From: Zygaena filipendulae
Lineage: Eukaryota; Arthropoda; Insecta; Lepidoptera; Zygaenidae
NCBI GenBank assembly: GCA_907165275.2
Contig: OU015661.1
Coordinates: 5,091,501-5,155,500, forward strand
DNA length: 64,000 nt
Direction: 5' to 3'
Every line of letters begins with the position of its first letter. Positions within the stretch are counted from its first letter, which is position 1. The notes below the pieces were generated by a model. The model made no database searches. It saw only the letters and a list, made by a program, of their open reading frames with translations, and was not told the origin of the DNA. Below, piece after piece: positions 1 through 12,985 of the stretch. The position numbers and the translations under genes were made by a program.

Positions 1-1660
1 TTGTGATTATACGATTACACTTGCCTATTAAAACGTTTTTTTTTTATTGCATTATAGTTTCTATATCGGTTTTATTTAAATACTTTAGTAAAATATTAAT
101 TTTACTCCCTGGTTAAGTCAAACATTCATATTTTTTTCTTCCAAACACAGTGGGAAATTAACGTTAAAAGCTTTCTCGATAAATCGCCGTAGAAGATTGT
201 GGGTATTTTGTACCTAAATTTGAATGTTATCAAATTAAAACACGATAATTTTGATTAATAAACTTTACTCGTCAGTTGTTACAACGGTTTAAAATTATTG
301 TAGATCGAATTTTAATTTAAAGCTAATAAACATAGAGTATTCTACTTGAAGAAGTTACAAAATATCATTCCGTAAGAAAATTTATTGTATTTTCAAAGAT
401 ATTCATGATGCTGTCTTATATAAATACCTCCTACAATAAGGTATTTTATTATAACAAGATATGAAAGCGTAGACATGAAAGGTGAATGGGAAAATGTTTC
501 TTTTTTTTTGAATAAATTTTATGTTAGGTACATTAATTTATTTAATAAGTTTTATTTTAAATAGTTATGTAATTGATAGGGAGCAAACGGGCAGGTGGCA
601 AGTAAACACAATCCGTTTTAAAAGTAGGTACAATTAATTATCATTTAAAAAATATATTTACTTATTAAGTAGCTACTTATATTAATAACTTTAGTTGTAA
701 TGGGTGTTCAGCATATTAAATGGTGCCCTGTAACTTGTAATAACGTAAGCGGTGCCTTCCTAATTCCTTTGTATGGACACAAGTGTCTGTAACCTGATGC
801 GAAGTGAAGCCACACCTTAACGGAACCGAGCAATTCACAACAATTGAGAACGAATCGCTTGAACAACTCCACGTGAAGTATTGCGAAGCCCGCATTTCTC
901 GCCGCGAGTTTTAACGTAGTATTTGCTGTGGGACTTTAAGCCCTAAACATTGTCAACAGAGGGTCGATAAACGCGTACCTATACAAAACAGGATAAGTAT
1001 AGCTACGTGACTTTATAAATACGACTAAGGAAGGTATAGGTGAACATACCGTAGGACTGATATTTGTTTTTATAGTATATAGGACACTTAAAATCTGTAA
1101 AGAAACTGTTTACAGTGATGAAAAATATACATAACCGTATAATCAGTATAAAGTATAATAATATAATAACTTTATTTATATTATTTTTTCATAAAAAAAA
1201 GTTCTTTACATAAATACCATTTTGTCTTAGAATTAGAATGCGGTGAATTGGCTTGGGTTGTTTTATTAAACCACCGCTAATGTCATGATAATTGATAAAG
1301 GCTTAGTAGGGTTTTGAAAATCAGACGCAAGGCTTGTTTTAGCTAGATCAAAGCCTCGCATTCCGAATATTGGCGTTTCTAATCCGTATGATGTTTAGCG
1401 TTTAGTTCATTAGAGTGGCCGCACGCTATAGGATGGTTGCCATGCGGTAATTTGGAACGATAACTCGCATTGTCGTCCGATTTGCCATCTGTATTTCAAT
1501 TAACAAGCGTTGACATTTTGTTTACGGCTTAGAGATACTATTAATGTGATATTATGCCAAAGCTTTCAGTAGTTAATTTGTAAGTGTTTACATTTTTGAA
1601 AAATAAATCGATACAGAATTGCTTACCACTATCGTTATTTATGTAGAATTTTATTATATC
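1..1660. other. No gene recognised
   Basis: AT-rich sequence with no ORF above 60 codons and no repeat family I recognise. A less AT-rich island at 775-905 looks unique. Confidence 0.5.
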
Positions 1661-2161
1661 ACTAGCTGTGCCCCGCGGTTTCACCCACGGTAATTTCGGA
1701 GTTCCCGCGGGAATTCCGGCATAAAAAGTACCCTATGTCCTTCTCTATACCCCTGACAACGTGCATGCCAAATTTCATCCAAATCCGTTCAGCCGTTTTT
1801 GCGTGATTCAGTAAACGTATGCGAGGATAATAAGATCTCGAAAGCGCATTTCATCCGACTTGCTTCAAATTTATCGTCACTGCTCAGCTCCTATGTATCT
1901 TAGCGTTATGTGATATAGCCTATAACCTGCCGAGAAGTATGGACTACAATCGCACCAAGTTTGGTTAAAATTCCTTCAGTAGTTTTTGACTCATGCGTGC
2001 ACATACAGACAGACAGACTGACAGACAGACAGACAGACAAAAAAATTACTGATTGCATTTTTGGCATCAGTATCGATCACCATTCATCCTCCAATATTAA
2101 TTTTAAATATATATTCAATGTACAGAATTGACCTCTCTACAGTTTTATTATAAGTAAAGAT
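1661..2161 (+). repeat. CCCGCGG dispersed repeat, full-length copy 1
   Basis: Head ACTAGCTGTGCCCCGCGG and TTTCACC, then GAGTTCCCGCGGGAATTCCG, GTACCCTATGTCCTTCTC, CAAATTTCATCCAAATCCG, a (CAGA)n run, and a TTTTATTATAAGTA tail. About 500 bp. No coding capacity. Probably a SINE or non-autonomous LINE derivative. Confidence 0.85.
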
Positions 2162-2923
2162 TTGGCTGTATACATAATATTTTTTTTAGATAAGTTCCGG
2201 TATTAATCCGGTATATAAAGGTAAGTTCCGGTATTCCGGTATTTTCGGTATACCTGGGCATTATATGGATTTCAAAAATCATTGTACATGTATAACAAAG
2301 ACGTTATACATATATTTTCGCGAGACCTAGCTACCTACTCAAGTATAGGTACCTACCAACCTAACCTAACATCATCAACCTACTAAGTTTACAAGCTGAC
2401 AACACCTTTATAAAACGTACGACTGTAAAATTATTTGGATTTATTTCTGTAGCAGTATCCACAGCTCTATCTCATACATAATTTATATAAAAATGTTACT
2501 ACGTGGAGTAGTCGGCAAAAAACCTATTTCTTAACTACATTTTGATTTCACGTATATTTATGAACATAAATATAGATATGCACTTAGTAAAAAAAAGATT
2601 CAATATTTTGTTGATATAAAAAAATCCTCTTTTAACAACGCGACACAAATGTTAATTTCTTTGGCCCGCTGTACTTATATTATTGCACAAATGTAACGGA
2701 AGGGTGAGTTTGGGTGTGCACCCTGTGTAGACGTAGAGTGACGGGCAACTCGGCTGGGAGGGCAACCCTAATCGATATCACCCCCGTTCAGGACTCGGCC
2801 TAATGCACTGCAAGCACGCCGCGCCGTGTGTCGCTCGCCGACGGCAAGATGGGCGATAGTTTGGTCGGAATAGGTGGAATTACAGAATTTTTATTACTAA
2901 ACCAATTTTTTTTATTACATATA
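2162..2923. other. No gene recognised; GC-richer island
   Basis: TTCCGGTAT is repeated at 2196-2252. The stretch 2700-2870 is GC-rich (ACGCCGCGCCGTGTGTCGCT) without an ORF; it could be a regulatory island. Confidence 0.35.
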
Positions 2924-4721
2924 CAGTGGTGGTCATATAATTAAGAACGATTTATATGTAGACCTTAAATTGAAATTGAAATGTTCATAAAAAAGATTTA
3001 CCTCCTTGCTGAAAAATAATGAATATACCACTAGCTTCAACGTTTACAAGGCTAACATAATCTGTCATAAAAGCAGGAAATAATATTTAGTTTACCGGTT
3101 AATTCGTTGACAATAAAATATTGGTAACATCGCAGCAGCTCGGAGGCTGGACAAATAATTAAGAACGATTATAGTATTGCTTTTTTTTAAATTAATTTTG
3201 TGAATAAAATAAAATAAAAATAAAATGAAATTATTTCTTAAAATGCTCTTCATTATTATTTTATAGTGTGTTTATGCCATTATTGGTTTTTAATAGTTTT
3301 AAGGTAATTTTTTATCGAAAAAAAGAAATCTAGCGTCTCGGCTACTAGAGAAATAATAATAAAGCTGCGTGGTCATAATCGATCATACTAAAAAATTGCA
3401 GATCATTTATCTTGTTCAAAAACGATGGTTTACCAAGCTGTGAAGCATTTTTATACACATCAGACCACTCCGAATATTCCGCGCAAATCTAAAGTTAGAA
3501 AAACGTCTCCCAGAAACGTTTAAGAATAGTTCACCTCGCTAAGCGGGGCCAGTTTAAAGGTTCTAATGAGATCAAAAATGAAGTTTTCGATGACAGTCAC
3601 TGGGGCACTGTTTGAAGGCATTTTGTGGAGGCACAGTTTTTTGACAGAGAAACAAGGAACGTACCCATGTTGACATTACGCCATAGGCAGAGTTATTCTT
3701 CTGAGGGCAGACCCGACTAGCGTTTGGAAGGAAGTACCTATGGAATTTGGACATAGTCGCAATAGAATTAGGTACCTACATACTTTTTTCGAATTAAACA
3801 AAGATAAAAAAGTATGCTCTGATGGTAAGCAGTAGGTATGTACGCCGACCTGCGAATAAGACATTCGACCCCAAATACACTAAATGGATGGTGGACAATG
3901 ACAGTGAAAACATAAAAATTTGGGGTTGTTTTTCTAGTTATGACGTAGGACTTACTAGGCTGGTAAAAGGCAACATGGACCAATACTAATACAAACAAAT
4001 ACTCGAAAAATGTATGTTGCCATACGCAAATGATTTTATCTTTCGGTAATAAAGACATTTCAGCATGATAATGATCCAAAACACAGCTTACTCACTCAGA
4101 CCACTACCATCCACTTCTAAAAACTACCTTGACAGGCAAGTGGTAAGTGTTTGATTGGCCACTAAACAGTCTAAGTCTTAATCCAATTGAACATATTTGG
4201 TGTCAATAAAAAAAAGATATCAAACAAACGTTCTGGTAAGATAAATAACCTTCAAAACACTTTTTAAATTAAAACCTGTAAGTAGTTAATAACATCCATG
4301 ATGCGCCGTTGTTATGCAGTTATCTGCAGTTAAGGAAATGGTACAGAATATTAATTTAAGCCCCCTTATAACAATTTTTCCTGTTTTATTTTATTGAATA
4401 ACAGTTGTCAAATTAAATCAATTGAAGCCATACCTAAATTCTTAAATTATCTTTAATATTATTTTTTTTTAAATGTTTCGTTCTTAATTATTTGTCCAGC
4501 CTCCGAGCTACTGCGATGTTACCAATATTTTATTGTCAACGAATTAACCGGTAAACTAAATATTATTTCCTGTTTTTATTACAGATTTTGTTAGCCTTGT
4601 AAACGTTGAAACTAATGGTATATTCATTATTTTCCAGGAAGGAGTGAAATCTTTGTTATGAACATTTTAATTTCAATATGAGGTCTACATATAAATCGTT
4701 CTTAATTATATGACCACCACG
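2924..4721 (+). mobile_element. Degenerate Tc1-like transposon with long IR/DR termini
   Basis: Terminal inverted repeats of about 245 bp (2924-3170 and about 4478-4721) start with CAGTGGTGGTCATATAATTA and are flanked by TA on both sides. The motif AATTAAGAACGA occurs at the outer and inner end of each arm, the direct repeats within inverted repeats to which Tc1-family transposases bind. The element is about 1.8 kb, normal for the family, and carries a broken transposase gene. Confidence 0.9.
3330..4215 (+). pseudogene. Broken Tc1-type transposase
   Basis: Read on + across several frames: a helix-turn-helix-like start (ADHLSCSKTMVYQAVKHF), then IKIWGCFSSYDVGLTRLVKG, MLPYAN, NDPKHS and LNPIEHIW. 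These are typical catalytic-core landmarks of Tc1 transposases (WGCF, DNDPKH, DWP..SPDLNPIE). Stop codons and frameshifts interrupt it repeatedly, so it is inactive. The three minus-strand ORFs at 3572-4079 are antisense shadows. Confidence 0.85.
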
Positions 4722-5029
4722 TATCTTTGTCTTTACTTTTGTGTAAAAACGCGTTCTAGAGTAGATTTTCTAGAAATACAGTTTAAATAGTTTTGAAAAT
4801 ACGTACCTAATACTAACTTGTATATATCTTGCTGCCTAGCTTTATTTATATTTCATACCTATCCAAAAATCTGGAAGAAATCAAGGAGGTTACAGTAAAC
4901 AAAATTGATTTACTAAACTTGACATAATTACACACATAGGTAATTAGTCTCTATATTTGCTTTGAATTCCATCTCGATTTTGAATTATTATAATAATATT
5001 ATAATTATTATATTAATGTTATTATAATA

Positions 5030-5072
5030 ATTTTATTACCTACCTATAATAATAATAGGTAGGTAATAAAAT
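5030..5072. repeat. Perfect 18-bp-arm palindrome
   Basis: ATTTTATTACCTACCTAT is followed after seven bases by its exact inverse complement, within an AT-rich TAA-repeat stretch (4985-5075). It may simply reflect the TACCTACC simple repeat. Confidence 0.8.
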
Positions 5073-5218
5073 ATACATTTACAAAGGAGAGAAAGAAACA
5101 GTTTTAGGCAATAGGAAGTGATTCAGCGTTACGTTATGCGTTGTTCTTTCCTATAATACCTACAATGATTGACATTTTGTTTATATCGGAAAATGTTTTT
5201 GGAACCTATATTATTTAC

Positions 5219-5530
5219 CACTAGATGTACCCCGCGGTTTCACCCGCGTGAAACGTTTTCATATAACAACTTTTTTTCCCGACATCCGATTTCAATTAAA
5301 TAAAGCCTATAAGTAGCTCCAGGCTAAGCCTAATCTACCTGTGAAAACCGCGTGTCAATCCATTCAGTAGATTCGGAGATAATCGCGAACAGACAGACAG
5401 ACAAACAAGAATTTTAAAAACTTTTTTTTTGTGGTTGGTTATTCTTCTTTTATCGCCCCCAGTCAATTTTTGTCAAAAATATTCAATGTACAGAATCGCG
5501 GATTCTACTCTTTTATTATAGTATATAGAT
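5219..5530 (+). repeat. CCCGCGG repeat, variant body
   Basis: Head CCCCGCGGTTTCACCCGC, then AGTAGCTCCAGGCTAAGCC and a CAGACAGACAGAC run, ending at TTTTATTATAGTATATAGAT. The body differs from copies 1-3. Confidence 0.7.
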
Positions 5531-7344
5531 GTCCCAAAGGATGGCGTATACTGATTATATTTGTCATTTCTCAGAAATTTTATTTTACTTCTTTCTAACT
5601 TAAACGAAATTAAAGTAGGGTGTTTTACACGATAATTTTAGGTAGGTAGTTTAGGTTGGACTTTAATTATATATTGAGGAAGTAAGCAAAAAAACAAATT
5701 GTCTTGAATGAAATTAAACTATGTTATCTATAGCTCAATGAAATACTTGATCGATGTCAGCAGTGAAAAAGAGTTTCGCTCGAACCATAATAATAATTTT
5801 CATCAAAAAACTATAAAACATAATAATTTTCACTCTATGCAACGAAAAAGTTTTATGAGCATGGAGTAAGGGAATAAAAAAAATATTAATGCAAAAATTC
5901 AACGCTTTAACCGTAAGAGCGCGGCGTGCAGTCGACGGAATTATAACAACATTATCGCTCGCAAAGAGCGTGCGCCACAAATGGACTGATTTTACATTCA
6001 AATTGTAACGGAGATACCTACTCTGATAGACTTGGCAGCCAAAATTGCTGAAACACCGACCATGGAATAAAGCATAAAAATACTTGATCCAACTTAATTT
6101 ATCCAGCTCTTAAATTGCCGTGTGATGCCAAATACATTAACAAAAGTATTCTATAGAAGATGTAGCATGTGGAGATTAGAAAATGTCTGTCGTTTTAGTT
6201 GTATTAAAAACAAAATCGTCGGTGTATTGTTTTATTACACGTTTACAAACGTATATAATGCTGAAGACAAAAAGTTCGTTCGTTGGACTTGTTATGGTTA
6301 AGCACATTTCAAACCTACCTTAATCTAACTTTGCACGTCGGAATTCGGATTGCTGGGCTGCTGGCAAATAAAAAACAGTCGCTTTATCTATCCAAGGCAT
6401 TATACTATACAAAATCCCATAAATAAAATTATACAGTTTGCCTGCGACATATACATAAATTGTTAAAACAATTTTAATTTCGCTCCCTGCAGAGTTCTTT
6501 TTTTCTATTATACTTCACTTTCCCAGCAATGGAAGTGGCTGCTTTTATTAAAAGATGTCACATTTCTCGCCTTCCCCTTCCATATGGAAGGTTTCATTAT
6601 TTTTCTCGGATGGCTTTTAACTGTTGAGACTAATAGGTATATCGGACTAGGCTATTGTGTTTCGAGGCTGACTGATACGATCCTACTGTTAAAAGAGAAA
6701 TATTTATAAATCTTTGATTTTCCTTGTATATAGTGTTGCATCGTCTTCCGTTTTAATTGTTTTGAAATTAACTTCTTTGGGAGCTTTAAGAATAATTTGA
6801 TTTTAATATTTTAAACGAAACGATTTTTTCATTCGGTGTAGATATGTGTGCAAAATGGCAACCATTATTTTGTGTGTAAGTTCTTGATGTAATTATAATG
6901 TAATTTTTTTTAACATCAATAATATAACTATACTATTAATTAATATACTATTAATTAAAGAAGTTTATTAGGAAAGAATCATTTATTTGAACAATATTTA
7001 TGCTACATAATATATTGCTTTCACGCCTTAACTATACTTAAACGATCATCACGAAGTTATGTAAACACATTGTCAGAGAAGAGGAGGTTACTTTTATCCC
7101 GGAAATCCTTTTTATTCCATAGGAACCGCGGGGAACAGCTATAGTCTGTAATTTTTTGTTAAGTCTCTTCGCATGCCACTAGTAAGTATAGTACTGCAGT
7201 AAAACACAAGACTGTAGTAAACATTTTGACACATTTGAGGTTGCGTTGAAAATGTTAGTTCGGCTTTGATAAGGGTGAACGAAAAAGTAGATAAATTAGA
7301 ATTTAATATATTTTACTTAGATAGTTTTACAGAATTTTATTCAT
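5531..7344. other. No gene recognised
   Basis: AT-rich. An 88-codon minus ORF (5735-6001) has no recognisable domain and unremarkable composition. No splice-bounded exon was found. Confidence 0.4.
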
Positions 7345-7852
7345 GACTAGTGGTGCCCCGCGGTTTCACCTGCGGTAATTTCGGAGTTCCCGCGGGAATT
7401 TCGGGATAAAAAGTACCCTATGTCCTTCTCTGTACGCCTGACAACGTGCATGCCAAATTTCAACCAAATCCGTTCAGCCGTTTTTGCGTAATTGAGTAAA
7501 CGTATGCGAGGATAAGAGCTCGAAAGCGCATTTTCATCCGACTTGCTTCAAATTTATCGTTATTGCTCAGCTCTTATGTGTCTTAGCGTTATGGTATATA
7601 GGAGTATGGACAACAATTGTACCAAGTTTGGTTAAAATCCCTTCAGTAGTTTTTGACCCATGCGTGCACATACAGACAGACAGACAGATAGACAGATAGA
7701 CAGACAGACAGACAGACAGACAGGCAAAAAATTTACTGACTGCATTTTTGGCATCAGTATCGATCACCATTCATCCTCCAATATTAATTTTGAATATATA
7801 TTCAATGTATAGAATTGACCTCTCTTCAGTTTTATTATAAGTATAGAAGATT
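7345..7852 (+). repeat. CCCGCGG dispersed repeat, full-length copy 2
   Basis: Collinear with copy 1 over its whole length; the (CAGA)n run is expanded at 7673-7724, and gives the artefactual SVCLSVYLSICLSVC-type minus ORF. Confidence 0.85.
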
Positions 7853-8154
7853 TAGATATAGATAAAAGAAGATATAAGATAGCTTTCAAAGCAAAACGTA
7901 CCAACCGCGCCGACAGTCGGAAGTAATGTCAAGGGAAACTGATTACCTGCACGTCTAGACAGATTTGTCGTGTTTGCAAATCACTTTCGTGTCAGAAATA
8001 AACCATTCATGAAAAAATATATCTATATGTCTTTGCTTTACCTTTGCAAGAAAAATTACATTTGAAAAGGGTTCCTGAGTTAGGACTTGGATACCCATAT
8101 TCTACCAATAATAACAGCAGTCGTCAGTAGGTATTATCATGTCTCATTAAGGGT

Positions 8155-8340
8155 ATAGAAAGAAAGAAAGACGAAGAAAGAAAGAAAATACTTTTATTTC
8201 AGCACAACACACAAGAAATAAAAGCAAACAAACAATTTGTAGACATAATATCTCTTGCATGCTCTACCAAAAGGGTCACCAACTCATGCGGGTACACCTG
8301 GCACTGGTTTTCAGTTAGCAGCCCGTTGTCACGCACGTTG
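8155..8340 (-). mobile_element. LINE 3' end
   Basis: An AAAGAAAGAAAATACTTTTA start, then CATGCTCTACCAAAAGGGTC, looks like the reverse complement of a retroelement 3' UTR with a TTTC-type tail. Confidence 0.5.
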
Positions 8341-8341
8341 T

Positions 8342-8430
8342 ATAGATGGGCAAACAACGCGGTTTAAACCCGGTGATTGGGTTTTAAGGGCTTTTATCGG
8401 GTTTAAGCCCAATTGATTGCCCATCTATAT
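8342..8430. mobile_element. Short palindromic element
   Basis: ATAGATGGGCAA at the left and TTGCCCATCTAT at the right enclose about 65 bp of GGTTTAAACCCGG and GGGTTTAAGCCC repeats. Probably a miniature TIR element. Confidence 0.6.
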
Positions 8431-9301
8431 AGGCGTAGATAATGCTTGAGTTCATATCAGTTTCATTAAAGAGTATAGGTATAACGCATTTCGTAATAGA
8501 AGATCGGTGCTTGCTTCAATACTAACCACCTACGTATGCATGCATATTCTAACAATAAGATCATAATATCTAGTGACCAGAAGGATTGCGACAATGGCGA
8601 ACAAAGTGGCCGGCTGAATGCATAAAACCGCACACATACCTACCTACGTTCGCAGTGATGTGATTCAGGACGTCCATTGAGCGACAGCACAAAAGCTATT
8701 GTGCCAGAGCTAGTTTATCTCATATTCGTTCGCAGCAGGACTTGTTCCGGCCTGATAGCGTTGAAAACATCACTTGTTGGCTGCGTTGCGTTGTTTCTTC
8801 ACCGCTGCACCGCAAGGAAATGCAGATGCGTTCTTGTTTGCCTTGAAATGAGGTTACCAACTACCATACAGTTTAAGCATTGTAGGATTTTTTTGTACTT
8901 ATATTTATGCATTTTGTGAAGAAGTAAGTTTTTAAAACTCTACAATATATAGAGCGCACAACGAGCGTAGCTACCCTTACGTCGTAATATTTTGTGTGGT
9001 GTCGTAACGATTTATTATTATTATTTTTTTTCAATTTCAATATTACGTATTAATATTTTGTTAGATCAAACTTCTTTGGGTTCCTTGAGGTTTTTTTTGT
9101 TACAGTTTCGTTGCTCGTAAATATGTTTAAGTTTTTCAGAACAATATTTAAAGTTTTGTCGTTGAAATGGTGACCACAGGGTGCCGCGCGCCGGTTCGAA
9201 GTCATGATTAAGAATATGATGCTATTGTTGTTTCCGATTATTTTAACTGCATAAATATAATAAACCATTTATGATGTATCAAAAATTTTATAGTTATAAT
9301 A
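8431..9301. other. No gene recognised
   Basis: Two ORFs of 72-80 codons (8677-8919 plus, 9050-9268 minus) have no known motif; I do not regard them as genes. Confidence 0.4.
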
Positions 9302-9560
9302 TGACGACCCGATTGGCGTAGTTGGTCACCATGCCTGCCCGCTAATCAAGAGGTTCCGGGTTTGATTCCCGGTGGGGGTGCACTTTGTGTCTGAACACAA
9401 GGTTCCACTTTCCAGTCTGGGTGGTTTAAATATATCTATAGTATAATATATATGTAATTCTATATAGTATATACCACGATTGCTTGGTTTCCACGACACA
9501 AGCTAATATAGCTTACTGTGGGATCAAGTAGATCTGTGTGTTTTGAAGTGGATTATTATT
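9302..9560 (+). mobile_element. tRNA-derived SINE
   Basis: A polymerase III A box (TTGGCGTAGTTGG) and B box (GGTTCCGGGTTTGATTCC) lie in a tRNA-like head, followed by a body and an ATTATTATT tail. The cloverleaf is not intact and no anticodon arm is convincing, so this is a SINE, not a tRNA gene. Confidence 0.8.
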
Positions 9561-9954
9561 ATTATTCATTTATTTGTATATATCTTCAATTTAGGCTTTT
9601 ACAATATTTTATTTTTTATTTTTATTGGATGTAATTGGCAGGTAATTAATTGGATATAATGACTTTGCAAACTAGATTCCGAGCGGTGTTAAATTTTACT
9701 TTGAAGCCCAATCAGAATTCAAACTTCAATGTAGTGAACGCCAAACTCATCCTTATTATTCAGATTTGCACACAATTAAACCTCATCAGGAATACGGGAC
9801 TTATAATTACTTCAGGGTGTAAAATTATTAAACAAAAAAGCTGATTTTAATATTTGAAAAAATTATACTTTACACAGCTACAGCCCACAATACGGATGGG
9901 TAGTGACAGTGTTTTAGGTATTTTAGAAACAAAAGTCCTCCACCACGTCTAATC

Positions 9955-10115
9955 GTCGGTTCGCATTAAACTCAAAAACTACTGAACTGATTTCATGCGG
10001 TTTCACCAATAGATAGAGTGATTTATGAGGGTGGTTTATAATATGTATAGTTTGTCCTGAAATTCCCACGGAAACTCCGAAATTACCGCGAGTGGCTATA
10101 GGGGAGAGCTAGTAT
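9955..10115 (-). repeat. CCCGCGG repeat, inverted fragment
   Basis: AATTCCCACGGAAACTCCG, AAATTACCGCGAG and GAGCTAGTATAAAAT mark the reversed head. Confidence 0.55.
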
Positions 10116-12767
10116 AAAATAAAACTTGTATATCTACAAAATATATATTTTCCGTATAAAATCTATATGTATGTACCTACCTACATACGTATAAAAAATG
10201 AAAGTGCCTTTATAATCGAGATAACAAGGGTAGTCACGAAATACAATTTTATTAATTTTATCTGTTTGTCCGACTAAACGAATTTTCGTAAAATTGCATG
10301 GGAATATCTTTATCATAAATAAGTAAAATAATTATGTAAGTATTATTATTTCTGATTTAATTTTAGCTGGATCAAGATAAGGGTAGGGATTAGGTAGGTA
10401 ACTTTTATCCTGGAAATATATTAAGACACACAAATGAAAGACTTGCTCGCAAACTCGAGTAGTCATAAAGGTCAATGATGTTTCGAAACCAAGCGAAATA
10501 AAGGAGCTTGGAAAAATCTCACTCCAATCAGTTAGATGAATGTTGAATTAAGAAAAGAAATGGTGAATCGGGAAAATTGCGAGCAATCAGAAAATACTAT
10601 GAAAACTAGTCGGGATAAGCTTCTTCTGAGTAGGCATTCAGAAATGATAATAAAAATTTACCCAACCGTTACTCAGCTAATTGGCTTTTTAAAAATGTTC
10701 ATTTAGTATTCATTGCTCTATGAATCATTTCATTAAATCTAAACCAGTCTAAAAAAAAGTATTTCAAATAAATGTTTACGATTATTGGTAATAGAGTAAG
10801 ATGTAATTTATGGATAATATGCGTTTCGCTGGGATATTAAAATATCAGAGATTAAGACTTTTTATTTAATATTAATTAAGAGATGAAGTTTTCTTCTTAT
10901 ATAATGTTCTAGTCTCATAGATGACATGATCTTTTTGTGTGTGTCATATAAAATAACAACTACTTAGTATCAGAAATCTATAATGTTACGGTTTAAACGT
11001 AACGCTTTTTATTTTCTAGTTAATCTCTTTGTTTTGTATGAAGCGTATACTAAATTGTTCCTATTTTAACATCTGGATAATATTTCTTACTAGTAAATAA
11101 ATACAGGACCATTATTTTTCGATTTGATATAAAAATAAAGCAGTCAATGGAAGCAGAAAAAAGTCAAGTCAAGTATTCTTCGAGATTTCAAGTTTACTCT
11201 GTGATTCAGTGACCTTTTGCTTTTATATACATACAAACAGCGCTATTTGTGGGTTAGATGACGCATTTTTTTTCTTTATAATTACAATACGGCAACACTT
11301 TCGAACTACATATACTTATTAGGGAAAGAAACATATTTTGCATGTTTTGAACGTTGTCCTTAGCTCTTTGTTCGTAAATTTCAATGAGGACATATAAAAC
11401 GTAGGAAGTAAGCTGACCGTACAATTAGTAGATACTTTTGACTGTATCTATTTTTTATATATCTTGTAGTTTCAATATGAACTCTACTGCTTCTTTGTTG
11501 CCCTGAATAAAAAACACCTTACCGTTCAGTGTTCTGTGGTTGTGGTGTTTACCTTACAAACACATCAATGTGTTTATCTACCTCGTTATTTTTACCTTTT
11601 CTGTTGGAAGGTCAAATAAACAACGGCTAGCATGAACTGCGTCGATCTTTTGTTGGGATCGTGTCAATAAAAAGAAAATTTGAATAAAGTTGATTATTTC
11701 GCAATTTTGATTCTTTAATTTAGATTGATTTCTGACAGAAATAGGTTGTTTAGTATATATCCAGATAGTCCAGATATAATTATACATTCATTTATTTAAG
11801 AAAAATAAACAATGTAATAGAAATAGGCCGACTTATCACAATTTCTCCTACATTTTCCTCCAAATTAAGAAATATACTCGCTTCGTTCTTCGTGGCCAAG
11901 AGGAAATATAAAATGGATAAACTTGTGGGAGGAGTGGCAAAAGGAACATAGACGTGTAGGTAAAACCTCTCCCGCTGCGTCGGGGTTAAATCTAATTTTT
12001 CCTCCGCTAATGCCCGCCTGCCCACTCACCCTCAAGGTTGAGTGAGCGCGAAAATTGTAACTCCACGAACACTCACCGGTCGCAGTGAGAATTGTGAGCC
12101 ACGGTGAACATTTGACTTAAACGTATCTATGATTTTATTTACAGTTACACTACCACCGGCGTTGATTCTGTTGCGGTTACACTGTAAATCTAAAATTTTC
12201 AGCAAATCGTTAGGTACTGAAATCAAATTCGTTTTTTTACTGTTCGTTTTTTTTACCTACCACCATCGATCTCTGCATATAAAAAGTAGATACACAGTCC
12301 CATACCAAAGTTCACTCAAAAACTGTCCACAGTCGTGTTTACGTAGTTATAGCTGTGGTTATATTGATTTGTAGTATGTAATTAAATTTGTGTTAAATGT
12401 AATGAACACATAATATATTTATGCTATTTTTTTACTACAATTGTACTTAAAGCATTGGTTGAAAACGTAATAAATACTATACGGTCTCATGACCTGATTT
12501 AAAAACGAATCCAAATGTTCAAGTGGGCGCTCATTTCATGAGGACATTTTTTGACGCTGATTGTGTGTGTTTCTACTTTTTATATGAGATGCCTACCACA
12601 ACAAAAACGGGTTTTGGCAATAATCAACATTTGTCGGCATGAGATAGAGAAAACATATTTTTAAAACAAGTATAATCATGCAGTGAGGTTTGGGTATAGA
12701 ATCTTAAAGGCAGAATAGGCATTATTAGCGGGCAACATGCTGTCATGGCATTGAATATTATTACTAT
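10116..12767. other. No gene recognised
   Basis: AT-rich with scattered short ORFs on both strands, the most GC-rich at 11900-12170 where ORFs on opposite strands overlap (12032-12226 minus and 12129-12374 plus). None has recognisable domains or splice context. Confidence 0.4.
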
Positions 12768-12985
12768 CTGTTACCCGCGATTTCACCCGCGTCATTTTTG
12801 AAGTTCCCGTGGGAATTCCGGAATAAAAAGTACCCTATCACCTTCCCTGTACCCCTGACAATATGCATATGCTAAATTTTATGACGATCTCCGATACCTG
12901 ACGTTAAGGCGTGAAAGCGTAACAAACAAACAAATAAACAAACAAACAAACTCAAATTCGCATTTATCATAGAGCAAGGATTATA
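12768..12985 (+). repeat. CCCGCGG repeat
   Basis: TTACCCGCGATTTCACCCGC, GAATTCCGGAATAAAAAGTA and an (AAAC)n run before TCGCATTTATCATAG. Confidence 0.7.

Noticed and set aside
2355..2375. Telomeric (CCTAA)n repeat
   Set aside because: Only two units of CCTAA, too few to indicate a telomere or interstitial telomeric array.
9302..9375. Functional tRNA gene
   Set aside because: Promoter boxes fit polymerase III, but no closed cloverleaf or anticodon arm is convincing and a SINE body and tail follow.
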